Below are positions 55,552-63,762 of a DNA stretch of 64,000 bases, piece after piece. Positions within the stretch are counted from its first letter, which is position 1, and the number at the start of each line of letters is the position of its first letter. The notes under the pieces were generated by a model. That model saw only the letters and a list, made by a program, of their open reading frames with translations. It did not search any database and was not told the DNA's origin. The translations under genes and the position numbers were made by a program. Origin of the DNA: Thioalkalivibrio thiocyanoxidans ARh2 (GTDB lineage Bacteria > Pseudomonadota > Gammaproteobacteria > Ectothiorhodospirales > Ectothiorhodospiraceae); NCBI RefSeq assembly GCF_000385215.1, contig NZ_ARQK01000061.1:116652-180651 (forward strand), in the 5' to 3' direction.

Positions 55552-56499
55552 ATGGCGAGGGTGACGCTCCTGCTGCCTGGGCTTTTCCGCCGTGCCGAAG
55601 CCGCCTTGCCGAAGACCGGCGAGGATCCCCAGGCCATCCGGCACCTGTCCCGCTGGCTGGGTCGGGCGCGGCCGCTGGCGCCTGCGCCGGCGGGCTTCCG
55701 GGAGGGCTGGGAGACTCAGCTCGCGCGGCGGCTGGGTTTCGTGCAGCCGGTCTCGGGGCCGCGTCTATGGCTGGCGTGGCCCGTGCGGCTGACCCCGGGC
55801 ATGAAGGATCTGGTCGCGGATCCGGTCTTCGAGGTCCACGAGGAGGAACGCGAGGCGTTGTGGGAGGCCGCTCGCCCGGATCTGGACGCGGCGGGCGCCA
55901 CGCTGCGGCTGTCTTCGGGTGGCCTGTGGATCCTGGAGATGGAGGGCGAGGGTGATGGCTCGGGTCAGCCGCCCTCGACGGGATGGGGGCGCTCCATGAG
56001 TCGGGGCGCGATGGACAGCGATGTCGCGCGCCGCCTGCAGGTCCTCAACAATGCCCTGCAGATGAGCTGGTTCCAGCATCCGGTCAATCAGGCGCGAGAG
56101 CAGTCCGGGCGCGACCCTGTGCACGGGTTGTGGCTCTGGTCGCCGGGACGGCCGGAGGGGGGCACTGCGGTGCGTGCGGTCTGCGGCGGCGGGCCCGTCG
56201 CGCATTTTCTGGCGGACTGGACGGCGCTCGACTGGTCCCCCGACCCGGCATCTGCCGCGGAGATGGCGCGCGATACCGTCGTGGTACTGGATGCCCTGGC
56301 AGGCGCGCGCGACCTCGAGCGCCATGCGGAGGTCATGCAGTCGCTGGCCGATGATGTCGTGCGGCCCCTGCTGCCCCTGCTGCGAAGGGGGCACCTGGAG
56401 GCGCTGGAATTTCACGATCCGCAGGCGCGCTCCGAGGCGCCCCGGGTGCTGGAACGTCGCGACAGTCTGGCCTTCTGGCGGCGCGCGCGGCCCCTCTGA
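55552..56499 (+). CDS. RpfE-like / phosphoglycerate-mutase-related protein
   Basis: A 315-residue protein. The pattern ARVTLLLPGLFRR at the start, then LNNALQMSWFQHPVNQAREQSGRDPVHGLWLW and the C-terminal FHDPQARSEAPRVLERRDSLAFWRR, recalls the uncharacterised RpfE / regulatory-protein family related to cofactor-independent phosphoglycerate mutase. The catalytic Ser and metal ligands of true mutases are not obvious. It precedes prfB and lysS, the neighbours that rpfE has in Xanthomonas, although recJ, which sits between them there, is absent here. Confidence 0.68.
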   Translation: MARVTLLLPGLFRRAEAALPKTGEDPQAIRHLSRWLGRARPLAPAPAGFREGWETQLARRLGFVQPVSGPRLWLAWPVRLTPGMKDLVADPVFEVHEEEREALWEAARPDLDAAGATLRLSSGGLWILEMEGEGDGSGQPPSTGWGRSMSRGAMDSDVARRLQVLNNALQMSWFQHPVNQAREQSGRDPVHGLWLWSPGRPEGGTAVRAVCGGGPVAHFLADWTALDWSPDPASAAEMARDTVVVLDALAGARDLERHAEVMQSLADDVVRPLLPLLRRGHLEALEFHDPQARSEAPRVLERRDSLAFWRRARPL

Positions 56500-56598
56500 C
56501 GCTGCCTGTCGGGTTGGTCCGAGCGCGCCAGACGTCTGGCCAGGGGTGTTATACTGCGCGGCTTTTCTGCCCACCCGGATACCGGAAATCGACGCATC

Positions 56599-57694
56599 AT
56601 GGAACTGAATCCGCTGTATACCCAGATTGATGACCTGAAAGGCCGCCTGGAAGGCCTTAGGGGGTATCTTTGACTTCGCTGTCAAGGAAGAACGCCTAGA
56701 AGAGGTCCAGCGCGAGCTGGAAAACCCGGATATCTGGAACGACCCGGACCGGGCGCAGGCGCTGGGGAAGGAACGCGCCCAGCTCGAGAACATCGTCATC
56801 AACATTCGCGAGATTGGCACGCAGCTGGACGACAGCCGCGACCTGTTGGAGATGGCCGAGGCCGATGACGATGCCGAGACGGCATCGGCGGTGGAGGCCG
56901 ACGTCGCGGCCCTGACCGCGCGGGTCGAGGCGCTGGAGTTCCGGCGCATGTTCTCCGGCGAGATGGACGAGGCCAACGCCTATCTCGACATCCAGGCCGG
57001 CTCCGGCGGCACCGAGGCCCAGGACTGGGCCAACATCCTGTTGCGCATGTACCTGCGCTGGGCCGAGAACCACGGCTTCAAGACCGAGATCATCGAGCTC
57101 TCCGAGGGCGATGTCGCCGGTATCAAGAGCGCGACCGTGCGTATTGAGGGCGAATACGCCTTTGGCTGGCTTCGCACCGAGACCGGCGTGCACCGCCTGG
57201 TGCGCAAGTCGCCGTTCGACTCGGGCAATCGCCGGCATACCTCGTTCGCCTCGGTGTTCGCCTCGCCGGAGGTGGACGACAGCTTCGAGATCGAGATCAA
57301 CCCGGCCGATCTGCGCGTGGACACCTACCGCGCGTCCGGGGCGGGCGGGCAGCACGTCAACCGGACCGAGTCCGCGATCCGTATTACCCACGAGCCCTCC
57401 GGCATCGTCGTGGCCTGCCAGAACGACCGTTCGCAGCACAAGAACCGCGATACGGCGATGAAGCAGCTGAAGGCCAAGCTCTACGAGATGGAGATCCAGA
57501 AGCGCAACGCCGAGAAGCAGGCGGCCGAGGACGCCAAGTCCGATATCGGCTGGGGCAGCCAGATCCGCTCTTACGTGCTCGACCAGTCGCGGATCAAGGA
57601 CCTGCGCACCGGCGTGGAGGTCGGCAACACCCAGGCCGTGCTCGACGGCGACCTGGACCAGTTCATCGAAGCCAGCCTTAAGAGTGGGCTGTAA
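56599..57694 (+). CDS. prfB: Peptide chain release factor 2 (programmed +1 frameshift)
   Basis: Release factor for UGA and UAA, 364 residues after frameshifting (24 codons from 56599, then 340 from 56672). The first frame ends at an in-frame UGA (56671-56673) that ribosomes bypass by a +1 shift when RF2 is scarce. The protein has the PCRF domain (about 80-190), the stop-codon-reading SPF motif ([13 protein letters not shown]), and the GGQ motif in [12 protein letters not shown] that triggers peptide release. lysS follows after 24 bases, the usual prfB-lysS pair. Confidence 0.98.
56659..56674 (+). promoter_or_regulatory. prfB recoding site
   Basis: AGGGGGTATCTTTGAC: an internal Shine-Dalgarno-like AGGGGG, then CUU and the UGA stop followed by C. 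This equals the E. coli frameshift signal; tRNA-Leu slips from CUU to UUU. Confidence 0.97.
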
Positions 57695-57718
57695 CGCTTT
57701 CTTTTACCGGGATTCCCG

Positions 57719-59209
57719 ATGACCGAAACCACCGACGAGAACAAGCTGATCGCCCAGCGTCGCGCCAAGCTGAACGAGCTGCGCGAGGCCGGCCCGGCCT
57801 TCCCCAACGACTTCCGCCGCGATGCCCTGGCGGCCGATCTGCACGCCGCGCATGACGACACCGAAGGCGAGGCGCTGGAGGGGCAGGGGATTCGCGTGAC
57901 CGTTGCCGGGCGCATGATCGGCAAGCGCGTGATGGGCAAGGCGAGCTTTGTCCGCCTGCGCGACCAGTCGGGAGACATCCAGCTGTTCGCCCAGCGCGAC
58001 AGCCTGCCGGAGGGCGTTTACGCGGCCTTCAAGCACTGGGATCTGGGCGACATCGTCGGCGGGCAGGGCACGCTGTTCAAGACGAAGACCGGCGAGTTGA
58101 CGGTCCAGCTGGACGATCTGCGCCTGCTGACCAAGAGCCTGCGCCCGCTGCCGGAGAAGTTCCACGGCCTGACCGATCAGGAACAGCGCTACCGCCAGCG
58201 CTACGTGGACCTGATCACCAGCCCGGACAGCCGCGAACTGTTCCGCACCCGCACCCGGATCGTGCGCTACATCCGCGAATACTTCGAGCGCGAGGACTTC
58301 ATCGAGGTGGAGACCCCGATGATGCAGGTGATCCCGGGCGGCGCGACCGCGCGGCCGTTCGCCACCCACCACAATGCGCTGGACATGCCGCTGTACCTGC
58401 GCGTTGCGCCGGAGCTGTATCTGAAGCGCCTGGTGGTCGGCGGCTTCGAGAAGGTCTTCGAGATCAACCGCAATTTCCGCAACGAGGGGCTGTCCACCCG
58501 GCACAACCCCGAGTTCACCATGCTCGAGTTCTACGAGGCCTTCGTCGACTACCACGCGCTGATGGACCGTACCGAGACGCTGCTGCGCGGGCTGTGTGAG
58601 GACGTGCTGGGCACGACCACCATCGAGTACCAGGGCGAGAGCTACGATTTCGGCCAGCCGTTCACGCGCATGACGGTGCGCGAGGCGATCCTCGAGCACA
58701 ACCCGGAGATCAGCGGCGAGGACCTGGCCGATATCCAGAAGGTGCGTACGCATTGCGAGCGCCTGGAGATCCCGGTCAAGAAGAGCTTCGGCCTCGGCAA
58801 GCTGTGGACGGAGATCTTCGAGTACACCGCCGAGAACCGGCTGCGCCACCCGACGTTCATCACCGCCTATCCGACCGAGGTCTCGCCACTGGCGCGGCGC
58901 AGCGACGACGACCCGTTCGTGACCGACCGCTTCGAGCTGTTCGTCGGCGGGCGCGAGATCGCCAACGGCTTCTCCGAGCTCAACGACCCCGAGGACCAGG
59001 CCGAACGCTTCCAGGCCCAGGTCGCGGAGAAGGACGCCGGCAACGACGAGGCGATGCACTTTGATGCCGACTACATCCGCGCCCTGGAATACGGCCTGCC
59101 GCCCACGGCCGGCGAGGGCATCGGCATCGACCGCCTGGTGATGCTGCTGACCGACAGCGCCTCGATCCGCGACGTGCTGCTGTTCCCGCACCTGCGCCCG
59201 GAGGCCTGA
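57719..59209 (+). CDS. lysS: Lysyl-tRNA synthetase, class II
   Basis: A 496-residue class II synthetase. The N-terminal OB-fold anticodon-binding domain (about 60-150: [19 protein letters not shown]) is followed by the catalytic domain with motif 1 ([20 protein letters not shown]), motif 2 ([20 protein letters not shown]) and motif 3 ([20 protein letters not shown]). It forms the normal prfB-lysS pair. Confidence 0.98.
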   Translation: MTETTDENKLIAQRRAKLNELREAGPAFPNDFRRDALAADLHAAHDDTEGEALEGQGIRVTVAGRMIGKRVMGKASFVRLRDQSGDIQLFAQRDSLPEGVYAAFKHWDLGDIVGGQGTLFKTKTGELTVQLDDLRLLTKSLRPLPEKFHGLTDQEQRYRQRYVDLITSPDSRELFRTRTRIVRYIREYFEREDFIEVETPMMQVIPGGATARPFATHHNALDMPLYLRVAPELYLKRLVVGGFEKVFEINRNFRNEGLSTRHNPEFTMLEFYEAFVDYHALMDRTETLLRGLCEDVLGTTTIEYQGESYDFGQPFTRMTVREAILEHNPEISGEDLADIQKVRTHCERLEIPVKKSFGLGKLWTEIFEYTAENRLRHPTFITAYPTEVSPLARRSDDDPFVTDRFELFVGGREIANGFSELNDPEDQAERFQAQVAEKDAGNDEAMHFDADYIRALEYGLPPTAGEGIGIDRLVMLLTDSASIRDVLLFPHLRPEA

Positions 59210-59320
59210 AGCCGGCCCAGTCCGGCCGCGATTGGCATGCTGGATGGGCCGATCGCGGGAACACCGGGAAACCCTTCTGGTCGCATGGTTGTGGTTTCAC
59301 GGAAAGAACGGGAGGTTGTC

Positions 59321-60466
59321 ATGGCGAATTACGGTCCTGTCTGGCGCAGCCTGATCGGTACTGCGGCCGCCACGGCGTTGCTGGCCGGCGGTGCGCAGGC
59401 CGGCGAGACGGTCGAGTCCGGCATCAGCACCGAATACGAGCAGTTCGACCTCGTGCGAGTCGCGGGCGATCTGGAACACCCGTGGTCGGTGGCGTTCCTG
59501 CCCGGTGGTGGTTACCTGGTCACCGAGCGTACCGGTGAGCTGAAGCACATCCGCAGGGACGGCGAGGTGCGCGAGGTGGCGGGCGTGCCGGAGGTGGTGG
59601 CCCGGGATCAGGGCGGGCTGCTGGATGTATCACTGCACCCGGATTTCCGGGACAACGGGTGGGTCTACCTGACCTACTCGTCAGGTGATGAAGACCAGTC
59701 CTACACCGCGATGGGCCGTGGCCTGCTGGAAGATGGCGAACTGCACGAGTTCGAGAAGCTGTTCGAGCAGGATCGCGGGGGCGGTAATCATGGCCACTTC
59801 GGTTCGCGTCTGGGCTGGCTCTCCGACGGCACGCTGCTGATGACGATCGGTGATCGCCGCCAGGAAGAACGGGTCCAGGATCTGTCCACCCATACCGGAA
59901 AACTGTTGCGCCTGACCGAGGATGGCGAGGCGCCGGCGGACAACCCGTTTGCGGATCGTGATGATGCCCAGCCGCACATCTATGCCTACGGTCTGCGCAA
60001 CTCGCAGGGGCTGGTGGTCGACCCCGCCGATGACACGATCTGGCTGACCGATCATGGCCCGCGCGGTGGGGACGAGCTCAATCGCATGGAGGCCGGCGGC
60101 AATTACGGCTGGCCGGACGTAACGCTCGGGCGTGAATATCCCACCGAGCGTCCGTTTGGCGAGGCACGTCGATCGGACGACGTCATTCCGCCGATCTACG
60201 AGTTCCTGCCGACGCTGGCGCCCTCGGGGCTGGCACTGGTCACGGCGGATCGCTTCGAGGCCTGGGAGGGCAATCTGCTGGCCGGTGGCCTGCGTGCCGA
60301 GCGCATCCTGCGCATCGTGATCGAGGATGACGAGGTGGTGCACATGGAGGAACTGCTGCACGGCAAGATCGGGCGTATCCGCGATGTGCGCGAGGGCCCG
60401 AACGGGCATATCTATGTGCTGACGGACGAGTCCGAAGGCGGGCTTTACCGGATGGAGGCCCGATAG
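59321..60466 (+). CDS. Exported PQQ-dependent sugar dehydrogenase (YliI/glucose-sorbosone type)
   Basis: A 381-residue exported protein. A signal peptide (LIGTAAATALLAGGAQAG) precedes a six-bladed beta-propeller of the glucose/sorbosone dehydrogenase family: HPWSVAFLPGGGYLVTERTG, GLLDVSLHPDFRDNGWVYLT, NHGHFGSRLGWLSDGTLLMT, ARIRN-like AYGLRNSQGLVVDP, DHGPRGGDELNRMEAGGNYGWP and the last-blade GRIRDVREGPNGHIYVLTD. His and Arg residues of the PQQ site are present. ATG 59321 has GGGAGG upstream. The substrate is unknown. Confidence 0.92.
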   Translation: MANYGPVWRSLIGTAAATALLAGGAQAGETVESGISTEYEQFDLVRVAGDLEHPWSVAFLPGGGYLVTERTGELKHIRRDGEVREVAGVPEVVARDQGGLLDVSLHPDFRDNGWVYLTYSSGDEDQSYTAMGRGLLEDGELHEFEKLFEQDRGGGNHGHFGSRLGWLSDGTLLMTIGDRRQEERVQDLSTHTGKLLRLTEDGEAPADNPFADRDDAQPHIYAYGLRNSQGLVVDPADDTIWLTDHGPRGGDELNRMEAGGNYGWPDVTLGREYPTERPFGEARRSDDVIPPIYEFLPTLAPSGLALVTADRFEAWEGNLLAGGLRAERILRIVIEDDEVVHMEELLHGKIGRIRDVREGPNGHIYVLTDESEGGLYRMEAR

Positions 60467-60501
60467 AGCGATCGACCGGGTCCGTGATGCTCGGTGGGTA
60501 G

Positions 60502-60531
60502 AAGGCCCTTCCTGGCGGGAAGGGCCTTTTT
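60502..60531 (+). terminator. Rho-independent terminator after the sugar dehydrogenase gene
   Basis: AAGGCCCTTCC (60502-60512) pairs with GGAAGGGCCTT (60518-60528) around TGGCG, then T-run to 60531. It also lies just past the convergent gene end at 60543. Confidence 0.9.
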
Positions 60532-60542
60532 CGCTGGGCTGG

Positions 60543-61046
60543 TTACAAGAGCTCGTCCGCGATCGCGTCGATGCCCGCATTGGCGCATTCGTGGTCGATG
60601 TCTCCACTGGGTCCGCCGGAGACGCCGATGCCGCCGACGATCCGCCCGTTATCGGTGATCACCACGCCACCGCCGAGGATGCTCACGTTGGGCAGATGCT
60701 GGATGCCGTAGCTGGTTTCGTCCGGCATCGTCGAGTCGCGCAGTTCCAGGGTATCGGTGCGGAAGCTGACCGCTGTCCATGCCTTGGAGACGGCGGTATC
60801 GACCGTATGGGCCCCGGCGAAGCGGTCGCGCTTGACGGCCTGGGTGACACCGAACCGGTCCACTACAGCGACGGCGACCTGCGTGTCCTTGTCGCGGCAG
60901 GCTTCCATCGCGGCCTCGACCGCCTCCACCGCCAGCTCGGGGATGAGCGTCGGGATCGAAAAGGTGCCTTCGCTACTGTGTGCCGGATTGGCAGCAAAGG
61001 CCAGGGCACCGGCCAGAAACAACGGGGTGAGCTTGGTCATGCGCAT
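60543..61046 (-). CDS. GlcG/HbpS-family exported protein
   Basis: A 167-residue protein with a signal peptide (LTPLFLAGALAFAANPAHS). The rest is a GlcG/HbpS (DUF336) domain: AVEAAMEACRDKDTQVAVAVVD, TAVSKAWTAVSF, GGGVVITDNGRIVGGIGVSGGP. HbpS-type members bind heme or act in redox sensing; GlcG itself is uncharacterised. The ATG at 61046 is chosen because AAGGAG lies 8 bases upstream, whereas the GTG at 61055 would directly abut it. Convergent with the sugar dehydrogenase gene. Confidence 0.87.
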   Translation of the reverse strand: MRMTKLTPLFLAGALAFAANPAHSSEGTFSIPTLIPELAVEAVEAAMEACRDKDTQVAVAVVDRFGVTQAVKRDRFAGAHTVDTAVSKAWTAVSFRTDTLELRDSTMPDETSYGIQHLPNVSILGGGVVITDNGRIVGGIGVSGGPSGDIDHECANAGIDAIADELL

Positions 61047-61223
61047 GGGGATCACTCCTTCTCTGTGGTCTCGTCCTTTTTTCTAGTCATTGATCGAGCA
61101 TTCCGCAATGTGAGCGGGACAAATCCGGCGGGCGAAACCTTCCCGCGATGGGTGACCTTTTTGCGCGGATCGGGCACCGTCGTGTAGTGAGCACGAGTAT
61201 CGATAGCGCACGGAGGAAGGCGG

Positions 61224-62297
61224 GTGCGGAACAGTAGGGCCAGGGAGGGCCAGCGAAGGCTGGAAGGGGTCGATGTGGCCCGTGCACTGGCCATGATCGG
61301 CATGCTGATGGTGCATGTGGGCCCCACGCGCCTCGATTCCGTTGCGGGGCAGTGGTATGCCCTCCCACACGGGCGGGCCTCCGTGTTGTTCATGCTGGTG
61401 GCCGGTGTCGGCATCTCGTTCCTGGCGGCTTCGCGGCGTGTGGCGGCCGAGGGTCTGTCCGGCCAGCTCCTGTGGCGTGCCCTGCTGCTTTTCCCGCTGG
61501 GTCTGGCGCTGCAGGCGATGCAGGACGAGCTGAATGTGATCCTGCAGACCTACGCTCTGTTCTTCGTGCTCTCGATCGGGCTGGTGCGGTTGCACACGAC
61601 GGTGCTCCTGCTGGTGGGCCTGTTCGCCCTGGTACTGGGGCCACCGCTGTACCTGTACGGTCAGATGCTGGACCCCGAGACCTTTCAGCGGGTGGGTATC
61701 GGGCCCGACAATCCCCCTGGCGTGATGCTGCACGCCCTGCTGTTCTCGGGGCCCTATCCGCTGGTTACCTGGATCGTGCCCTTTGTGGTCGGCCTGTGGC
61801 TGGGCCGCTGCGACCTGCGCAGCGATCAGCTGCGGCTGCGGATGCTGCTGGTCGGGGTCCTCGTCGCCGGGGTGGCCTGGGCGCTGCATGTCACGCTCTT
61901 TGCCTGGTGGGGCGAGCCGGGCGGGGGGCTGCGCTGGGCCGATCTTGCCGACATGAAGGCGCACAGCCAGCGACCGCTATGGCTGCTGAACGCCACCGGT
62001 GTGGCGGTTGCTGTGCTCGCCGTGTGTCTGGTCGCGGCGGATCGTCTCGGGCGTGCGCTGTGGCCGCTGGTCGCGACCGGGCAGCTGGCACTGACCTTCT
62101 ACGTGCTGCACCTGGTCGTGATCGCCCTGTGGCGCGAGGGAGTGGTCTTCAAGCAGGACGTTGGACTCGCACTGGTGGTGGCGGTGGTCTTCACGGGGCT
62201 TTTCATGCTGTTTGCGGTGGGCTGGCGCCGGCTGTTCCGCAAAGGACCCCTGGAGATCCTGCTCGTGGTCCCGTGGGCCTGGCGGCGTAACGGATAG
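61224..62297 (+). CDS. Acyltransferase-like multi-pass membrane protein (DUF1624/DUF418 type)
   Basis: A 357-residue membrane protein with about 9-10 hydrophobic segments. The N-terminal RRLEGVDVARALAMIGMLMVHVG and the LVAGVGISFLAASRR region match the DUF1624/heparan N-acetyltransferase-like and DUF418 families. LPLVATGQLALTFYVLHLV-like LVATGQLALTFYVLHLVV near the C-terminus is also typical. Start is GTG 61224 with GGAGGAAGG upstream. Members may acetylate cell-envelope sugars, but the substrate is unknown. Confidence 0.83.
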   Translation: MRNSRAREGQRRLEGVDVARALAMIGMLMVHVGPTRLDSVAGQWYALPHGRASVLFMLVAGVGISFLAASRRVAAEGLSGQLLWRALLLFPLGLALQAMQDELNVILQTYALFFVLSIGLVRLHTTVLLLVGLFALVLGPPLYLYGQMLDPETFQRVGIGPDNPPGVMLHALLFSGPYPLVTWIVPFVVGLWLGRCDLRSDQLRLRMLLVGVLVAGVAWALHVTLFAWWGEPGGGLRWADLADMKAHSQRPLWLLNATGVAVAVLAVCLVAADRLGRALWPLVATGQLALTFYVLHLVVIALWREGVVFKQDVGLALVVAVVFTGLFMLFAVGWRRLFRKGPLEILLVVPWAWRRNG

Positions 62298-62302
62298 TCC
62301 AC

Positions 62303-63067
62303 TTAGGCCGGGGAGCTGGCTTGTCGTGCGAGGCTGCGCGTGGCCTGACGAAACACCGGGCGCAGCGGCTTGTTGAGGAAGGTTCGGGCCCGGCCCGGGG
62401 CAATGCCCTGGTGATAGCAGAACAGGGCCAGCGCATAGACGAGATCGTCGCGCCCGAGCGAGGCCTGGCGTTCCGCGCTCGGGGCGCTGCAGGAGCCGCA
62501 GCCACCGACCCGTACGTGGAAGGCCGTGTTGGCGAGCATCACCCCGAATCCCATCTGTGTGGCCAGCAGTTCGGCCACATGCCCCTCGTTGCCTGCCTGA
62601 GAGGGGGCGGGTTCCGCGGCAGTGGGGAGCAGTCTCAGCGCGATCTCGCGGGCGAAGTGGCCGATCAGGGCCTCGTTCTCGCCGACCAGCCGGGGGTCGT
62701 AGGGGATCGGTATGGATTCGGGGCGGGGCGCATGGCCCCAGGAGCCCATCGGCACCGGGTCATCCAGCAGGTCATCCGGCTGCGCGAGCCGAAACGGGCC
62801 GTCGACAAAGCCGGCATGGCTGCACACGGCGTCGAACACGATCTGCGCCATCCCGTGGCGGGTATCCGCCTGCCCGGGGAAATGCTCGCGAATCGGCAGG
62901 ACCAGGTGGGCCTGGCCGAGCGGGCGGGTCCAGGCAGGCTGGCGTCGCGCCCACAGGGTCACGGCGCGGACCCACTGGCGGGCCTCGGTGTCGGGTTCGG
63001 GGGCGCGCTGGAACAGACGCGGGATCAGCGAGAGCATCGTGGGAGGCGGATTTGGGTGCCCCTCCAT
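62303..63067 (-). CDS. Hypothetical protein with a GGCGSCSAP motif
   Basis: I do not recognise the family. It is a soluble-looking protein of 254 residues. Start ATG 63067 is chosen because GGAG lies four bases upstream; the ATG at 63037 is a second option. Features: WVRAVTLWARRQPAWTRPLG near the N-terminus, FDAVCSHAGFVDGPF, RLLPTAAEPAPSQAGNEGHV, and GFGVMLANTAFHVRVGGCGSCSAP, which pairs two cysteines as CxxC and might bind metal. It is convergent with the acyltransferase-like gene, with only 5 bases between. Confidence 0.72.
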   Translation of the reverse strand: MEGHPNPPPTMLSLIPRLFQRAPEPDTEARQWVRAVTLWARRQPAWTRPLGQAHLVLPIREHFPGQADTRHGMAQIVFDAVCSHAGFVDGPFRLAQPDDLLDDPVPMGSWGHAPRPESIPIPYDPRLVGENEALIGHFAREIALRLLPTAAEPAPSQAGNEGHVAELLATQMGFGVMLANTAFHVRVGGCGSCSAPSAERQASLGRDDLVYALALFCYHQGIAPGRARTFLNKPLRPVFRQATRSLARQASSPA

Positions 63068-63108
63068 TGTGCTCCAGGGCGGGGCGTTTTGCAGGCCCTG
63101 AAAGCAAT

Positions 63109-63135
63109 AAGGCCCGGGCATGATGCCCGGGCCTT
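63109..63135 (-). terminator. Terminator of the DUF2892 gene at 63150-63353
   Basis: A 12-bp perfect inverted repeat, AAGGCCCGGGCA (63109-63120) and TGCCCGGGCCTT (63124-63135), with TGA between. On the minus strand ATTGCTTTC follows, a modest T-tract. Confidence 0.75.
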
Positions 63136-63149
63136 GCCGTATGGCCGGC

Positions 63150-63353
63150 CTAGCTGAAGGCCTCGCCGGGCTTGACGCCCATGGCCTTCAGGATCATGGC
63201 CAGCGGGCAGAAGCCGGTGAACGCGGACTGCAGCAGGTTGAAGCCGACAAACAGGGTCAGCAGCAGCCACCAGGGGCTGAACACCCAGGCCAGGATGGCA
63301 CTGAGGATGACGACGGTGCCGGCGAAGGCAAGGACAATGCGATCGATGCTCAT
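63150..63353 (-). CDS. DUF2892 (YgaP-type) small membrane protein
   Basis: A 67-residue inner-membrane protein with two hydrophobic segments (about 8-28 and 30-48) and the family core [23 protein letters not shown]2892 is the membrane part of the rhodanese YgaP and also occurs alone. GGGAGG precedes the ATG. A palindrome TATTAG-N6-CTAATA lies 20-38 bases upstream. It is a close paralogue of the protein encoded at 63463-63666. Confidence 0.92.
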   Translation of the reverse strand: MSIDRIVLAFAGTVVILSAILAWVFSPWWLLLTLFVGFNLLQSAFTGFCPLAMILKAMGVKPGEAFS

Positions 63354-63373
63354 GGGGTTCCTCCCGGTTTATC

Positions 63374-63391
63374 TATTAGACAAAGCTAATA
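63374..63391 (-). promoter_or_regulatory. Operator-like palindrome before the DUF2892 gene
   Basis: TATTAG (63374-63379), six bases, CTAATA (63386-63391): a perfect AT-rich palindrome in a GC-rich genome. It is placed where the promoter must lie. It resembles AT-rich operators of ArsR-family sulfur-responsive repressors (BigR/YgaV group), which control related genes; the match is judged by eye. Confidence 0.6.
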
Positions 63392-63416
63392 TGGGACCGC
63401 GGACACAGAAATACAA

Positions 63417-63438
63417 GGGCCCATCGATCAATGGGCCC
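63417..63438 (-). terminator. Terminator between the two DUF2892 genes
   Basis: GGGCCCAT (63417-63424) and ATGGGCCC (63431-63438) around CGATCA. On the minus strand TTGTATTT follows. This suggests the two DUF2892 genes are transcribed separately. Confidence 0.72.
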
Positions 63439-63462
63439 GTGCACGTGTCGGAACTGGTCGGT

Positions 63463-63666
63463 TCAGTGGAAGATCTCGCCCGGCTTCATGCCCAGGCTCT
63501 TGAGCACCATGGCCAGGGGGCAGAAACCGGTAAAGGCAGACTGGATCAGATGGACGCCGATAAACACCGTCAGCAAGAGCCACCACCCACTGGCGGCCCA
63601 GGCAAGCAGGGCACTGATCAGCACGACGATCCCGGCGAAGACCAGGAAAAAGCGATCGAGATTCAT
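63463..63666 (-). CDS. DUF2892 (YgaP-type) small membrane protein, second copy
   Basis: A 67-residue protein aligning over its whole length with the product of 63150-63353: same two membrane segments and core [21 protein letters not shown], then MKPGE. ATG 63666 has GGGAGGG upstream. Its leader carries ATCTA-N5-TAGAT (63692-63706), 26-40 bases before the start. A terminator follows it. The pair arose by tandem duplication. Confidence 0.92.
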   Translation of the reverse strand: MNLDRFFLVFAGIVVLISALLAWAASGWWLLLTVFIGVHLIQSAFTGFCPLAMVLKSLGMKPGEIFH

Positions 63667-63691
63667 GGACGGTCCCTCCCTTGTGTCCGTC

Positions 63692-63706
63692 ATCTAACCA
63701 GTAGAT
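63692..63706 (-). promoter_or_regulatory. Short palindrome before the second DUF2892 gene
   Basis: ATCTA (63692-63696), ACCAG, TAGAT (63702-63706). Perfect 5-bp arms in a position comparable to the operator before the first copy, but with a different core sequence. Confidence 0.4.
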
Positions 63707-63762
63707 AGCACTGGCGCAGTCGCACGGCAAGGGAAGGGGAGCGCCAAGGGAAACACTGATTA

